NCBI GenBank assembly: GCA_029556915.1
Contig: JAKQIT010000102.1
Span: 1-64,000, forward strand
Reading direction: 5' to 3'
DNA length: 64,000 bases
Source of the DNA: Pseudomonadota bacterium
GTDB taxonomy: Bacteria > Pseudomonadota > Gammaproteobacteria > Burkholderiales > Methylophilaceae
Each line of letters starts with the position of its first letter. The first letter of the stretch is position 1. Below the pieces are notes generated by a model that was given only the letters and a program-made list of their open reading frames with translations, ran no database searches and was not told the origin of the DNA. This document shows, in pieces, positions 17,487 through 26,893 of the stretch. The translations under genes and the position numbers were made by a program.

Positions 17487-19763
17487 ATGATTGCTCAAGA
17501 GTTAGAAGTTTCACTTCACATGGCGTTTATGGACGCGCGACAAAAGCGCCACGAGCTCATTACCGTGGAGCATTTGCTGCTGGCCATGATAGATAACCCA
17601 ACCGCTGCAGAGGTGTTGCGCGCTTGTGGTGCAAAACTCGATACATTACGCTCAGAGCTAAATGCTTATATTGAAGAGCATACACCCACAGTGGCTGGCA
17701 CTGAAGAAGTGGATACTCAACCTACACTTGGTTTTCAACGTGTGATTCAGCGCGCGATGTTGCATGTGCAATCATCAGGCAAAAAAGAAGTGACGGGTGC
17801 CAATGTTTTAGTGGCGATTTTTGGTGAAAAAGACTCACATGCGGTGTTTTTCTTGCATCAACAAGGCGTTACGCGCTTAGATATTGTTAATTTTATTTCG
17901 CATGGCGTTTCAAAAGTGCCTGAGTCAGAAAAAGCGGAAAGCCCAGAAGCGGAAACGGAGGTAGAAACACCACCGAATGGTGCGCTTGAAAACTTTACGC
18001 TTAATTTAAATGCGCAAGTTGCAGCAGGTAAAATTGATCCGCTGATTGGCCGTGGACCCGAGTTGGAGCGTGTTGTACAAACGCTTTGCCGCCGTCGTAA
18101 AAACAATCCTCTTTTAGTGGGTGAAGCTGGCGTGGGTAAAACAGCGATTGCCGAAGGGCTGGCACGCCGTATTGTAGAAGGGGATATTCCAGATGTGTTA
18201 GCCAATGCAACCGTGTATTCGCTTGATATGGGCGCGCTTTTAGCTGGCACCAAATACCGTGGCGATTTTGAAGCGCGCTTAAAAGCAGTGATGAAGCAGT
18301 TGGCCGAGCAACCAGATGCCATATTGTTTATTGATGAAATTCACACACTGATAGGCGCAGGCTCAGCCAGTGGTGGCACGTTGGATGCCTCAAATTTATT
18401 AAAACCAGCACTTTCAAACGGCACGCTCAAATGTATTGGTGCAACTACTTACCAAGAGTATCGCGGCATTTTTGAAAAAGACCACGCGCTGTCACGTCGC
18501 TTTCAAAAGGTGGATGTCATCGAACCTAGCGTGGCTGAAACCATTGAGATATTAAAAGGCTTGAAGTCACGTTTTGAAGATCATCACCACGTGAAATATT
18601 CCGCCTCTGCGTTGTCTACCGCTGCTGAGCTCTCTGCTAAGTACATCAATGATCGTCACTTGCCAGATAAGGCGATTGATGTGATTGATGAGGCGGGTGC
18701 GGCACAACGCATTTTGCCAAAATCCAAACAGAAAAAAGTGATTGGCAATAAAGAAATTGAAGATATTATCGCCAAAATTGCGCGTATTCCGCCCAAAAAC
18801 ATTTCTGCGGATGACAGAAGCACGCTAAAAACGCTTGAGCGCGATTTAAAAGCGGTAGTGTTTGGTCAAGACAAAGCCATTGAAGCGCTGACCTCAGCCG
18901 TTAAAATGGCGCGTAGTGGCTTAGGTGGCAATAATAAACCTGTTGGTAGCTTCTTGTTTAGTGGGCCAACTGGTGTGGGCAAAACAGAAGTGGCTAAGCA
19001 GCTCGCTTATATCATGGGTATTGAGCTGATTCGCTTTGATATGAGTGAATATATGGAGCGCCACGCGGTAAGCCGCCTGATTGGTGCGCCGCCAGGCTAT
19101 GTGGGTTTTGAGCAAGGCGGTTTGATGACCGAAGCGATTACCAAGCACCCCTATTGCGTATTATTGCTGGATGAAATTGAAAAAGCGCACCCAGATATTT
19201 TCAATATTCTGTTGCAAGTGATGGATCACGGTACGCTGACGGATAACAATGGTCGCAAGGCAGACTTTAGAAACGTGACGATTATTATGACCACGAATGC
19301 AGGGGCCGAAAGCTTGTCTAAGTCTAATATTGGCTTTACCAATGCCAAACAGGCTGGCGATGAGCAAGCTGATATTAAGCGGATGTTTACGCCAGAGTTT
19401 CGCAATCGTTTAGATGCAACGGTGTCATTTGCGCCATTGTCACAAGAAATTATTATTCGTGTGGTCGATAAGTTCTTGATTCAGCTAGAAGATCAATTAC
19501 ATGACAAAAAAGTGGAAGTGACCTTTAGTGATAGCTTAAAAGTCTATTTGGGTAAAAAAGGCTTTGACCCACAAATGGGTGCGCGCCCAATGGCAAGGTT
19601 GATTCAAGATACGATTCGTAAAGCGCTTGCTGATGAATTGCTATTTGGCAAACTGGCCAATGGCGGTAGTGTACATGTTGATATTGACGATAACGAGCAA
19701 GTCAAATTGGTATTTAACGATGAAGTAAAAGACAATAATCCAGCCGCACTTGAGGCAGTTTAG
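17487..19763 (+). CDS. clpA: ATP-dependent Clp protease ATP-binding subunit ClpA
   Basis: ClpA is the AAA+ unfoldase that feeds ClpP. The 758-residue protein has an N-domain (about 1-145), a first ATPase domain with Walker [11 protein letters not shown] and Walker B ILFIDEIH, and a second with [12 protein letters not shown] and [11 protein letters not shown]. It carries the conserved [13 protein letters not shown] loop in the second domain and lacks the ClpB middle coiled coil. Its partner clpS lies directly upstream. clpP is not in this window. Confidence 0.98.
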   Translation: MIAQELEVSLHMAFMDARQKRHELITVEHLLLAMIDNPTAAEVLRACGAKLDTLRSELNAYIEEHTPTVAGTEEVDTQPTLGFQRVIQRAMLHVQSSGKKEVTGANVLVAIFGEKDSHAVFFLHQQGVTRLDIVNFISHGVSKVPESEKAESPEAETEVETPPNGALENFTLNLNAQVAAGKIDPLIGRGPELERVVQTLCRRRKNNPLLVGEAGVGKTAIAEGLARRIVEGDIPDVLANATVYSLDMGALLAGTKYRGDFEARLKAVMKQLAEQPDAILFIDEIHTLIGAGSASGGTLDASNLLKPALSNGTLKCIGATTYQEYRGIFEKDHALSRRFQKVDVIEPSVAETIEILKGLKSRFEDHHHVKYSASALSTAAELSAKYINDRHLPDKAIDVIDEAGAAQRILPKSKQKKVIGNKEIEDIIAKIARIPPKNISADDRSTLKTLERDLKAVVFGQDKAIEALTSAVKMARSGLGGNNKPVGSFLFSGPTGVGKTEVAKQLAYIMGIELIRFDMSEYMERHAVSRLIGAPPGYVGFEQGGLMTEAITKHPYCVLLLDEIEKAHPDIFNILLQVMDHGTLTDNNGRKADFRNVTIIMTTNAGAESLSKSNIGFTNAKQAGDEQADIKRMFTPEFRNRLDATVSFAPLSQEIIIRVVDKFLIQLEDQLHDKKVEVTFSDSLKVYLGKKGFDPQMGARPMARLIQDTIRKALADELLFGKLANGGSVHVDIDDNEQVKLVFNDEVKDNNPAALEAV

Positions 19764-19768
19764 TCAAC

Positions 19769-19798
19769 GATAACGCCCGTCAGGGCGTTGTTCTCTTT
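19769..19798 (+). terminator. terminator after clpA
   Basis: AACGCCC (19772-19778) and GGGCGTT (19783-19789) form a perfect 7-bp stem with a GTCA loop, followed by the T-rich tail GTTCTCTTTA. It lies eight bases after the clpA stop. Confidence 0.65.
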
Positions 19799-19820
19799 AT
19801 CTTAATCACAAAGAAAAACC

Positions 19821-20174
19821 ATGAAAAAACTGCTCGCTGCTTTGGCATTGTTTGCCGCATTTTCAGCAAATGCTGAAATTTCCCCTAACGCGAAACAAGA
19901 AATTGCCCATTTGTTTACCCATTTAAAAACTTCTGGCTGTGAATTTAATCGTAACGGCACTTGGTACAACGCAGAAAAAGCCGTTGCGCACCTCAATCAA
20001 AAATATGAATATTTGCTGGGCAAAAAATTAATTTCCACGACGGAAGATTTTATCGTGCGTGCCGCTAGTGAAAGTAGTATGAGCCATCAAGCTTATTTGG
20101 TGAAATGTGGCGACAAAGAAACTAAAAGCGCTGTCTGGTTTAAAGAAGCATTGACTATTTTTCGTAGTAAGTGA
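19821..20174 (+). CDS. DUF5329 family exported protein
   Basis: This is a 117-residue protein with a cleavable signal peptide (MKKLLAALALFAAFSANA). The rest matches the DUF5329 pattern: EIAHLFTHLKTSGCEFNRNG, then WYNAEKAVAHLNQKY, EDFIVRAASESS and a second Cys in LVKCG. The two Cys may form a disulfide in the periplasm. The function of the family is not known. It follows clpA after a terminator and is probably a single gene. Confidence 0.85.
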   Translation: MKKLLAALALFAAFSANAEISPNAKQEIAHLFTHLKTSGCEFNRNGTWYNAEKAVAHLNQKYEYLLGKKLISTTEDFIVRAASESSMSHQAYLVKCGDKETKSAVWFKEALTIFRSK

Positions 20175-20232
20175 GTATTAACTTACTATCAGCAGTTCAA
20201 TCAGTAAGATCTAAAAAAATATTATAAAAAAC

Positions 20233-20303
20233 CATCAAATCATTTCACCTGCCCGCTAAGCCAGTCTGGATAAGGCTTCCAGCGGTATAAAAATCTCTCG
20301 GGG
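20233..20303 (+). repeat. dispersed intergenic stem-loop repeat, copy 5
   Basis: It has a 5' box AAATCATTTCACC, arms CCGCTAAGCC and GGCTTCCAGCGG, and a strong 3' box TCTCTCGGGG. The loop AGTCTGGATAA is in the common orientation. One arm pair (CCGCT against AGCGG) differs from the usual CTCTG/CAGAG, and an A-C mismatch remains. Confidence 0.85.
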
Positions 20304-20431
20304 ATTATTTGTGAGCAATAAAGCAAAAATATCATGCGTTAAATTAGCTGTAAATTTTGGCGAATTCTAACGCTAGCTATTTTAACTCTTTATTACCATC
20401 ACTCAACTGCAGTCGCAGATTTAATATTAAG

Positions 20432-20477
20432 TGCGACATTTTGTCGCATTTCATTTCATTCTATTAGCTTATATAAT
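20432..20477 (+). promoter_or_regulatory. putative promoter and operator of the TonB receptor operon
   Basis: A perfect TATAAT lies at 20472-20477. The region 17 bases upstream is only a poor -35 (TTTCAT), which suggests an activator. Directly upstream is a palindrome, TGCGACA-TTT-TGTCGCA (20432-20448), placed where a regulator could act. It does not look like a Fur box. Confidence 0.5.
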
Positions 20478-20510
20478 CCCACGAGAAATTTTCACTCAGG
20501 ACAAACCTAT

Positions 20511-22814
20511 ATGCGCCGTGTTAGATCCACAAAATCACCCTACGAAAACACCTTAATTACATTGGGTTTGCTGACGCTGACACTAAGTCAAGCTGTTCGT
20601 GCAGAAGATGCAGTCCAAGCTGACGAGAGAGCCACTGAATTAGAAGCAGTGCAAATACGTGCTACGCCAGACAATGGTTATGCAGTAAAAAACTCAAGCT
20701 CTGCCACCAGAACAGATACGCCTATTAAGCAAACCCCACAATCTATTCAAGTAGTGCCACGTAATTTAATTGATGATCAACAAAATGTGACGCTAAGTGA
20801 ATCGCTTAAAAATGTGAGTGGTATGGTGACGAACCTAGAGTTTTCTACGCCATCATTTGAGGCGACTAAAATTAGAGGTTTTAAAGCTGAGCAGTTATTA
20901 GATGGCTTTACGCAGTACTATAATACTGGTGACAGGGAAAGCTTGGTAAATGTGCAAAGTATTGAGGTGCTAAAAGGCTCAAATGCAGTGCTGTATAGTG
21001 GTGGTGCAGGCTCACCCGTAGGTGGCGTGGTAAACATTACATCTAAGTTGCCTCAAGCAAAAGCATTTGGCGAGATTGGCGTAAAATTGGGTACAGATAG
21101 TTTTGTGCAACCTTTCTTTGACATCAATCAACCCTTAAATGACCAAGTGTTACTGCGCATTACAGGCGAATATACAAATACAGATAGCAATACTGATGTA
21201 GTGGAGCAAAAGCGCTACAACTTAAACCCTTCTATTTTGTTTACCAACAACAGTACAACTTCGCTGGCGTTGCAAGGTAAAATTTCGAGATGGCGTCAAC
21301 AGGATTATCAAGGCTTACCAGCGGTTGGTACGGTTGCGGGTAATTTCAATATCAAGCGCGATTTATTTATTGGCGATAAAGATTTACCTGATAGTAAAAC
21401 TGAATTTGATGGTGTTTGGGCAACGCTAGACCATAAATTGAATGATGTTTGGTCTTTCAATGCTAAAGCGCGTTATGCCACTTCAGAATTTGACCAAAAA
21501 GCACAAGCACTCGGCGGCAATAGGCCAGACCGCGCTGATATTAGTCCTACAAGTTTTTCTATCTACAACACCCAACTATTTCAAGAGCAAACAGAAAAGA
21601 CTTTGCTTGCCAATGCGACAGCCAAGTTTGATTGGGGCGCAACTAAAAACACGGTGTTATTGGGTGCGGATTATAGTAAATTAAAAGATAAGGGCTTTAT
21701 AGACTTTGATCCAGCATTTGATGGTGATGTGTTGCGTGTTTTGGCAGGAGGCTTAGTGTTTGACCCAAATATTGTAGATTGTGCTTCTTTGTTTAATCTC
21801 ACTTTTGGTTTTTCACAATGCGCTGCGAATGTTGTCGATTTGAAAAATCCAAGCTTTTCACCTTATAGCCAACCAGGTGCGGGATTAAATAATACCTTCT
21901 CTACTAACACGACATATGGGGTTTATGCGCAATGGCAAAGCCATATTCAAGAACGATTACACTTGCTAGCAAGTGTAAGGCAAGCCCATGTAGAAATTGA
22001 TTATACTGGGCCTGAATTAGATTCAGTAGCAACATTTAATAATGTGTTACTAGGCAGTTATGTATCAGTTTATCAGCAAGGCAAAGCTAATACAGAAAAA
22101 AACAAAATACTACCCAGACTTGGTTTAGTGTTTGATTTAACCGACAGTTTTTCTGTATTTGCTAATTATAGCGAAGGTTTACGCGGTCAACCATTTGCTT
22201 TATTTACAGGCGCACCAAAACCTGAAGAAACACGCCAAAAAGAAGCAGGTATTAAATTTGATAATGGTGATGTTACAGGGCAAGCCGCTTTTTACCACAT
22301 CAATCGTGAAAACGTGGCTGTCACTGATCCTGCTAGCGCATCATTCCGCTCTTTAACGGAAGGCGAGCAACGCTCACGTGGCTTTGATGCTGATATTACT
22401 TGGCGTATTTCACCATCATTGAGTTTATTGGGCAATTATGCTTATACGAATGCGGAGTTTACTAAAACCGTCACGGGCGCAAAATCAGGAAATGAATTGC
22501 CAGGAGTAGCAAAAAATGCCGCAAGAGTTTGGGCAAATTACAACTTTATGCAAGATTCACTTAAAGGCTTGAGTATGGGCATAGGTGCAACATGGCAATC
22601 GGGAATGTTTGTAGATAACGCCAATACATTTAAAACTGATAGTTATCATACAATTGATGCAAGTATTGCATATAAAGCAGAGCGTTATAACCTTGGCTTA
22701 ACAGTGAAAAATTTAACGAATCAAGACTACTATCAATACTATAATTACTTAGGTGGCCGCATTGCCCCCGATACAGGAACTTCAGCCTATCTTAGTGCAT
22801 CAATTAAATACTAA
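20511..22814 (+). CDS. TonB-dependent siderophore-type outer membrane receptor
   Basis: This is a 767-residue receptor. A signal peptide ends near residue 31 (QAVRAED), followed by a plug domain with TPIKQTPQSIQVVPRNLIDD and VQSIEVLKGSNAVLYSG, then a 22-strand-type barrel. The C-terminus YLSASIKY ends on an aromatic residue, as outer membrane barrels do. The plug sequence is of the ferric-siderophore receptor class, but the ligand is unknown. An AGGA element precedes the ATG. The next gene, a Tat-exported DJ-1/PfpI protein, starts 24 bases after the stop, so uptake and processing of one ligand is plausible. tonB, exbB and exbD are not in the window. Confidence 0.92.
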   Translation: MRRVRSTKSPYENTLITLGLLTLTLSQAVRAEDAVQADERATELEAVQIRATPDNGYAVKNSSSATRTDTPIKQTPQSIQVVPRNLIDDQQNVTLSESLKNVSGMVTNLEFSTPSFEATKIRGFKAEQLLDGFTQYYNTGDRESLVNVQSIEVLKGSNAVLYSGGAGSPVGGVVNITSKLPQAKAFGEIGVKLGTDSFVQPFFDINQPLNDQVLLRITGEYTNTDSNTDVVEQKRYNLNPSILFTNNSTTSLALQGKISRWRQQDYQGLPAVGTVAGNFNIKRDLFIGDKDLPDSKTEFDGVWATLDHKLNDVWSFNAKARYATSEFDQKAQALGGNRPDRADISPTSFSIYNTQLFQEQTEKTLLANATAKFDWGATKNTVLLGADYSKLKDKGFIDFDPAFDGDVLRVLAGGLVFDPNIVDCASLFNLTFGFSQCAANVVDLKNPSFSPYSQPGAGLNNTFSTNTTYGVYAQWQSHIQERLHLLASVRQAHVEIDYTGPELDSVATFNNVLLGSYVSVYQQGKANTEKNKILPRLGLVFDLTDSFSVFANYSEGLRGQPFALFTGAPKPEETRQKEAGIKFDNGDVTGQAAFYHINRENVAVTDPASASFRSLTEGEQRSRGFDADITWRISPSLSLLGNYAYTNAEFTKTVTGAKSGNELPGVAKNAARVWANYNFMQDSLKGLSMGIGATWQSGMFVDNANTFKTDSYHTIDASIAYKAERYNLGLTVKNLTNQDYYQYYNYLGGRIAPDTGTSAYLSASIKY

Positions 22815-22838
22815 GTATTAAAAATCAAAGACGCGACA

Positions 22839-23711
22839 ATGAATCGTAGAAAGTTTATACAGCTTGCTTCAAGTAGTGGTGCGGCACTTGCCTTAGCTAA
22901 ACTGGCTAAGGCAAGTACGGACGAACCCACAAAGGTAGCCGCTGAAGTAACTCGTGAAGAAAAGCAACACAGTGAAGCAATGAATAAGTATGCCGAGTTC
23001 ACTGGGGGCGATAAATTAATCATTGGTATGCTGGTTTATCCTGGTATGTTTTTGCAAGATTTAGTCGGTCCACTCACTGTGTTTGAAGCATTAATGAATC
23101 GTGATATTCATTTGGTTTGGAAAAATTTAGATGAAGTGGGTAATGAAAACCCAGCGCAGACTAAGTTGATTCCAATTCGTCCAACCACCTCATTTAAAGA
23201 TTGTCCAAAAAATCTCGATGTTTTGTTTGTGCCTGGTGGCGTGCCAGGTACGCTCACTATGATGGAAGACCCTGAAGTGTTAAGCTTTTTAGCCGAGCAA
23301 GGCAAAAGCGCAAAATTCATCACTAGCGTATGTACAGGCTCACTTATATTAGGTGCTGCTGGTTTACTTAGGGGTTATAACGCAACTTCTTATTGGTCAT
23401 CATTACCCGCTTTAGCAGAGTTAGGCGCAATTCCAACAAAAAGCCGTGTAGTGGTAGATAGAAACAGGGTGACTGGTGGTGGAGTTACTGCAGGTATAGA
23501 TTTTGGTTTAAAATTGGTTGCACTTTTACGTAACGAAAACTACGCAAAAGCTGTACAGCTCTATATTGAATACAACCCGGAGCCGCCATTTAATGCAGGC
23601 TCACCTGAAACTGCCCCACCTATTGTCACGCAATTTCTTAATGAAATGTTTGCAGGAATCAACGAATCCAGCATTCAAACCGCAAGGCGCGCAAAGAAAC
23701 GTTTTAGTTAG
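22839..23711 (+). CDS. Tat-exported DJ-1/PfpI protein, isonitrile hydratase-like
   Basis: This 290-residue protein starts with MNRRKFIQLASSSGAAL, a twin-arginine type signal. The domain that follows is DJ-1/PfpI with VYPGMFLQDLVGPLTVFE (67-84), VPGGVPGT near 131, and the nucleophile motif TSVCTGSLILGAAG with C165. Isonitrile (isocyanide) hydratases use a Cys-Thr pair and an Asp near the N-terminus; here C165-T166 and D74 match that set. The enzyme would turn an isonitrile into an N-substituted formamide. It is tightly linked to the TonB receptor gene. It could instead be another PfpI-type hydrolase. Confidence 0.8.
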   Translation: MNRRKFIQLASSSGAALALAKLAKASTDEPTKVAAEVTREEKQHSEAMNKYAEFTGGDKLIIGMLVYPGMFLQDLVGPLTVFEALMNRDIHLVWKNLDEVGNENPAQTKLIPIRPTTSFKDCPKNLDVLFVPGGVPGTLTMMEDPEVLSFLAEQGKSAKFITSVCTGSLILGAAGLLRGYNATSYWSSLPALAELGAIPTKSRVVVDRNRVTGGGVTAGIDFGLKLVALLRNENYAKAVQLYIEYNPEPPFNAGSPETAPPIVTQFLNEMFAGINESSIQTARRAKKRFS

Positions 23712-23714
23712 ATT

Positions 23715-25982
23715 TTAAATCGGTATAAGTTTAGCAAACTCTAGCGCCAGCCATTTCAAGCCATTGCTGCCAAAATTTACTTGAACGCGCATGTCGTTTG
23801 CATTGCCCTCGTAACTCACTACCACGCCGTTACCAAATTTTGCATGATTCACTTGTTGCCCCACGCGCCACGGCATAGCATTTTTTTGTGTGCTACTTTG
23901 TTGGCTACTCATTATGTGCGGTAGCTCGTTATAATCACGACTGAAACTTGGTTTAGGTACCGGCTTGGCATTTAAATGCTTAAGTAGTTTTTCGGGAATT
24001 TCATCTAAAAAGCGCGAGGCAATGCCAAAGCGCACTTTACCGTGCAACATGCGGCTTTGCGCATGGCTTAAATACAAACGTTGGCGCGCACGCGTGACAG
24101 CCACATACATGAGTCGGCGTTCCTCTTCTAGCCCAGCACTTTCATACAAGCTTTGCTCGTGTGGGCATAAGCCTTCTTCTAAGCCGCTAATGAATACCGA
24201 CTTAAACTCTAAGCCTTTTGAGGCGTGTACTGTCATGAGTTGCAAGGCATCATGCCCAACATCGGCTTGGTGCTCACCTGCTTCTAGGCTGGCGTGGCTT
24301 AAAAATTGCGTGAGCAAATCTTGCGGTGTGTCGCCATCCACATTGTTGTGGTTTCCAAAATCTTGGTTGGTAAAAGAGACGGCGGCTGTCACTAACTCTT
24401 TCAAGTTTTCAATACGGTCTTCGCCTTCTTTGTCATTTTCATAATGCGCCATGAGGCCAGATTGGCTAATAGCGATTTCAGTGAGTTCTGGCAACGTTAG
24501 GCCGTAAGCTTCATCTATCATCCGCCGAATCAGCGCAACAAAGCCTTCAATGCCTTTTGCGCCAAGTTTACCATTTCCTACTTTGTTAATCGCGGCTTGC
24601 CAAATGCTGCAATTATTAGCACGCGCCGCCTCTTGCAACTGCTCAAGACTGCGTGCACCGATGCCGCGTGTGGGAAAGTTAATCACGCGTAAAAGCGCCG
24701 TGTCATCATTAGCATTGGCGATTAAACGCATGTAAGCCAGCGCATGTTTGATTTCAGCACGCTCAAAAAAGCGCAAGCCACCATAGACGCGGTATGGTAA
24801 TTTGGCATTAAATAGAGCTTGCTCTAATATGCGCGATTGCGCGTTGCTACGATAAAGTAGTGCGATGTCGCCTAAAGGCATGCCTTCGCAATGTAGCATT
24901 TTAATTTCATCGACAATAAACTGCGCTTCATCTGTGTCGTTATAGGCATCATATACGCGCACGGGCTCGCCAGCGCCGGCTGATGTCCACAAATTTTTAC
25001 CTAAACGATTATTATTGTGCGAAATAATGGCATTAGCGGCATCTAAAATATTGCTGTGCGAGCGGTAATTTTCTTCTAATTTAACAATATTTTGTACATT
25101 GAAATCTTTTTCAAAATCGCGCATATTACCAACGCGCGCGCCACGAAAACCGTAAATGGATTGGTCATCATCACCCACTGCAAACATGCAGTTTAGTGGC
25201 GGTTGAGCGCTTGCGTTCTTACCGCCACTTATCCCTGTGTGGATTTCTTGCCCAGCAAGCAGTTTTAGCCACAAATATTGCAGACGATTGGTATCTTGAA
25301 ATTCATCCACCAAGATGTATTTAAAACGGCTTTGGTAGTGAGAGCGAATGCTCACATCACGCGTTAATAGCTCGTAGCAGCGTAGCAACAACTCAGCAAA
25401 ATCTGCCACGCCATCGCGTTGGCATTGTTTGTCGTAAGCGTCAAAAATCTCGCACATTTTTTGCGTGTGCGCATCATAAGCTTCTACTTTATCTGCCCTC
25501 AAACCTTCATCTTTGCAGCCGTTAATAAAGTTTTGCACCTGCTTGGGCGGATACTTTTCATCATCCACATTCATCAATTTCATCAGCCGCTTAATCATCG
25601 AAAGCTGGTCAGCAATATCTAAAATTTGAAAACTTTGCGGCAAGCCAGCCTCGCGATGATGTGCGCGCAAGAGCCGATTACACAGACCATGAAATGTGCC
25701 CACCCACATGCCACGCGTGTTAATTGGTAGCGATGCAGTAATGCGCGTCAACATTTCTTTGGCGGCCTTGTTGGTGAAAGTGACCGCTAACAAACCTGTG
25801 GGCGACACTTGCCCTGTTTGAATAAGCCAAGCAATACGGGCGGTAAGCACGCGGGTTTTACCACTGCCAGCACCTGCCAAAATAAGGGCGGATTGCTGTG
25901 GCAGTGTGACGGCTTCTAATTGTTTGCTATTCAGCCCCGCTAAAAGAGGATCTTGAGGGTAGCTTTGCGCGTGATTTTCCAT
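23715..25982 (-). CDS. uvrD: DNA helicase II, UvrD/PcrA type
   Basis: This is a superfamily 1A 3'-5' helicase for nucleotide excision and mismatch repair. The 755 residues hold all motifs: I (LAGAGSGKTRVL), II (DEFQDTN), III (GDDDQSIYGFRGA), IV (LEENYRS), V (LMTVHASKGLEF) and VI (VAVTRARQRLYL). The C-terminal Tudor-like domain (WRVGQQVNHAKFGNG) is present, as in UvrD and PcrA. It is convergent with the DJ-1/PfpI gene, whose stop is only three bases away. Confidence 0.96.
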   Translation of the reverse strand: MENHAQSYPQDPLLAGLNSKQLEAVTLPQQSALILAGAGSGKTRVLTARIAWLIQTGQVSPTGLLAVTFTNKAAKEMLTRITASLPINTRGMWVGTFHGLCNRLLRAHHREAGLPQSFQILDIADQLSMIKRLMKLMNVDDEKYPPKQVQNFINGCKDEGLRADKVEAYDAHTQKMCEIFDAYDKQCQRDGVADFAELLLRCYELLTRDVSIRSHYQSRFKYILVDEFQDTNRLQYLWLKLLAGQEIHTGISGGKNASAQPPLNCMFAVGDDDQSIYGFRGARVGNMRDFEKDFNVQNIVKLEENYRSHSNILDAANAIISHNNNRLGKNLWTSAGAGEPVRVYDAYNDTDEAQFIVDEIKMLHCEGMPLGDIALLYRSNAQSRILEQALFNAKLPYRVYGGLRFFERAEIKHALAYMRLIANANDDTALLRVINFPTRGIGARSLEQLQEAARANNCSIWQAAINKVGNGKLGAKGIEGFVALIRRMIDEAYGLTLPELTEIAISQSGLMAHYENDKEGEDRIENLKELVTAAVSFTNQDFGNHNNVDGDTPQDLLTQFLSHASLEAGEHQADVGHDALQLMTVHASKGLEFKSVFISGLEEGLCPHEQSLYESAGLEEERRLMYVAVTRARQRLYLSHAQSRMLHGKVRFGIASRFLDEIPEKLLKHLNAKPVPKPSFSRDYNELPHIMSSQQSSTQKNAMPWRVGQQVNHAKFGNGVVVSYEGNANDMRVQVNFGSNGLKWLALEFAKLIPI

Positions 25983-26089
25983 AGCAATATTATCGCATGG
26001 TTAATGTGATAAAAATGTAAGTTTGAGAGATACAAACTGTTACAAAAAAGTGAGAACTAACAGCCATTAAAGTTGCTCTGAGTAAGCAT

Positions 26090-26200
26090 GGTAGCCAAAT
26101 TTATTTGGTTATCCTTTCCGCTTTTTCCTCCCTAGGCGGAAGCCTTTACAATAAGGCATTTTGCCCCAACTCTTTATCCCCTTGAGTTGGGGCTTTTTTT
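26090..26200 (+). ncRNA. candidate small RNA with CCTCC loop
   Basis: Four perfect stems follow one another: CCAAAT/ATTTGG (26095-26108), TTCCGC/GCGGAA (26116-26141), GCCTT/AAGGC (26142-26157), and a 10-bp terminator stem GCCCCAACTC/GAGTTGGGGC (26163-26193) followed by seven T. The second loop contains CCTCCC, which could pair with Shine-Dalgarno sequences. The T-run is only on the plus strand, so transcription is rightward. The 5' end and promoter are not clear. It is not 6S, tmRNA, RNase P or 4.5S RNA as far as I can tell. Confidence 0.55.
26163..26200 (+). terminator. intrinsic terminator of the candidate small RNA
   Basis: A perfect 10-bp GC-rich stem with an 11-base loop is followed by TTTTTTT. 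No annotated gene ends upstream on this strand, which implies an unannotated transcript. Confidence 0.85.
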
Positions 26201-26317
26201 GCGTCAACCAAACCCACCACTTATTTGTTTAGCCGCCTATTGTGATAACATAACCGTCCTGTAGTTGGTTGATTTCACAACTAATTTAACAATTAACAAT
26301 AATATTAGGAGAGAGTG

Positions 26318-26716
26318 ATGCGTTTTGTTTCAGCGGTTTTATTGATGTTGCTAACGGGTGCTGCACATGCAGGATTAGGAGATTCGCTACGTGAGTTGCG
26401 TGGCACAATTGGCGAAATGACCAGCACCAGCCGCGAAGTGGGTGAGCTAAGCAAAGAAGTTACGCCAACAAAATCACCAGATGCGACTAAAGCTGAATCT
26501 GTAACTACGACTGAGATTAAATCAGGTGATACAATCGTTGCAAAAATGGATAAAGTCAAAGTGCTTAAAGAAGCCAATAAAAAATCAGCAAAATTATTAC
26601 AACTTTCAAAAACCGACGAAGTGATTTACATGGGTGAAGAGCAAAATGGTATGTACCGCGTCACCACCTCTGAAGGTGAGGGTTGGGTGGATAAGTTGTT
26701 AGTAAAAAAACCGTAA
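26318..26716 (+). CDS. exported SH3-domain protein
   Basis: This is a 132-residue protein with a signal peptide (MRFVSAVLLMLLTGAAHA). A charged Thr/Ser/Glu/Lys-rich linker follows, then a bacterial SH3-like domain (about 75-130) with KVKVLKEANKKSAKLL and EGEGWVDKLLVKK. Such domains often bind cell wall or partner proteins, but no role can be assigned. I chose ATG 26318 because AGGAG lies six bases upstream; the in-frame GTG one codon earlier is too close to it. Confidence 0.85.
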   Translation: MRFVSAVLLMLLTGAAHAGLGDSLRELRGTIGEMTSTSREVGELSKEVTPTKSPDATKAESVTTTEIKSGDTIVAKMDKVKVLKEANKKSAKLLQLSKTDEVIYMGEEQNGMYRVTTSEGEGWVDKLLVKKP

Positions 26717-26732
26717 TCACTCAGTAAACAGA

Positions 26733-26754
26733 CCCTGCAAGTGCAGGTTTTTTT
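26733..26754 (+). terminator. terminator after the SH3 protein gene
   Basis: CCTGCA (26734-26739) and TGCAGG (26742-26747) form a tight stem followed by seven T. Confidence 0.8.
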
Positions 26755-26791
26755 ATTGGCTAAAAAGAAAATTTTTTAACCGATTTTTATA

Positions 26792-26862
26792 ACATCTTCA
26801 TTTGTGCTGCTCTGTAAGCCAGTATGCATGCGGCTTGCAGAGACATAAAAATCTCTCGGGGG
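26792..26862 (+). repeat. dispersed intergenic stem-loop repeat, copy 6
   Basis: It has 5' box ACATCTTCATTTG, arms CTCTGTAAGCC and GGCTTGCAGAG, and 3' box TCTCTCGGGGG, in the common orientation. It lies between convergent genes (SH3 protein and ung). Confidence 0.88.
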
Positions 26863-26893
26863 ATATTAGGCTGATTTTTTAAGTTAAAAATGA

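Larger units (their letters stand above)
20175..20510. other. 336-bp intergenic region upstream of the TonB receptor gene
   Basis: It contains repeat copy 5 (20233-20303) and, nearer the receptor gene, a palindrome and a TATAAT box. I saw no coding sequence. Confidence 0.6.
25983..26317. other. 335-bp intergenic region upstream of the SH3 protein gene
   Basis: The region lies between divergent uvrD and the SH3 protein gene. It holds a run of four hairpins ending in a strong terminator (26095-26200), described separately as a candidate small RNA. About 115 AT-rich bases between the terminator and the SH3 gene may carry that gene's promoter. Confidence 0.6.
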
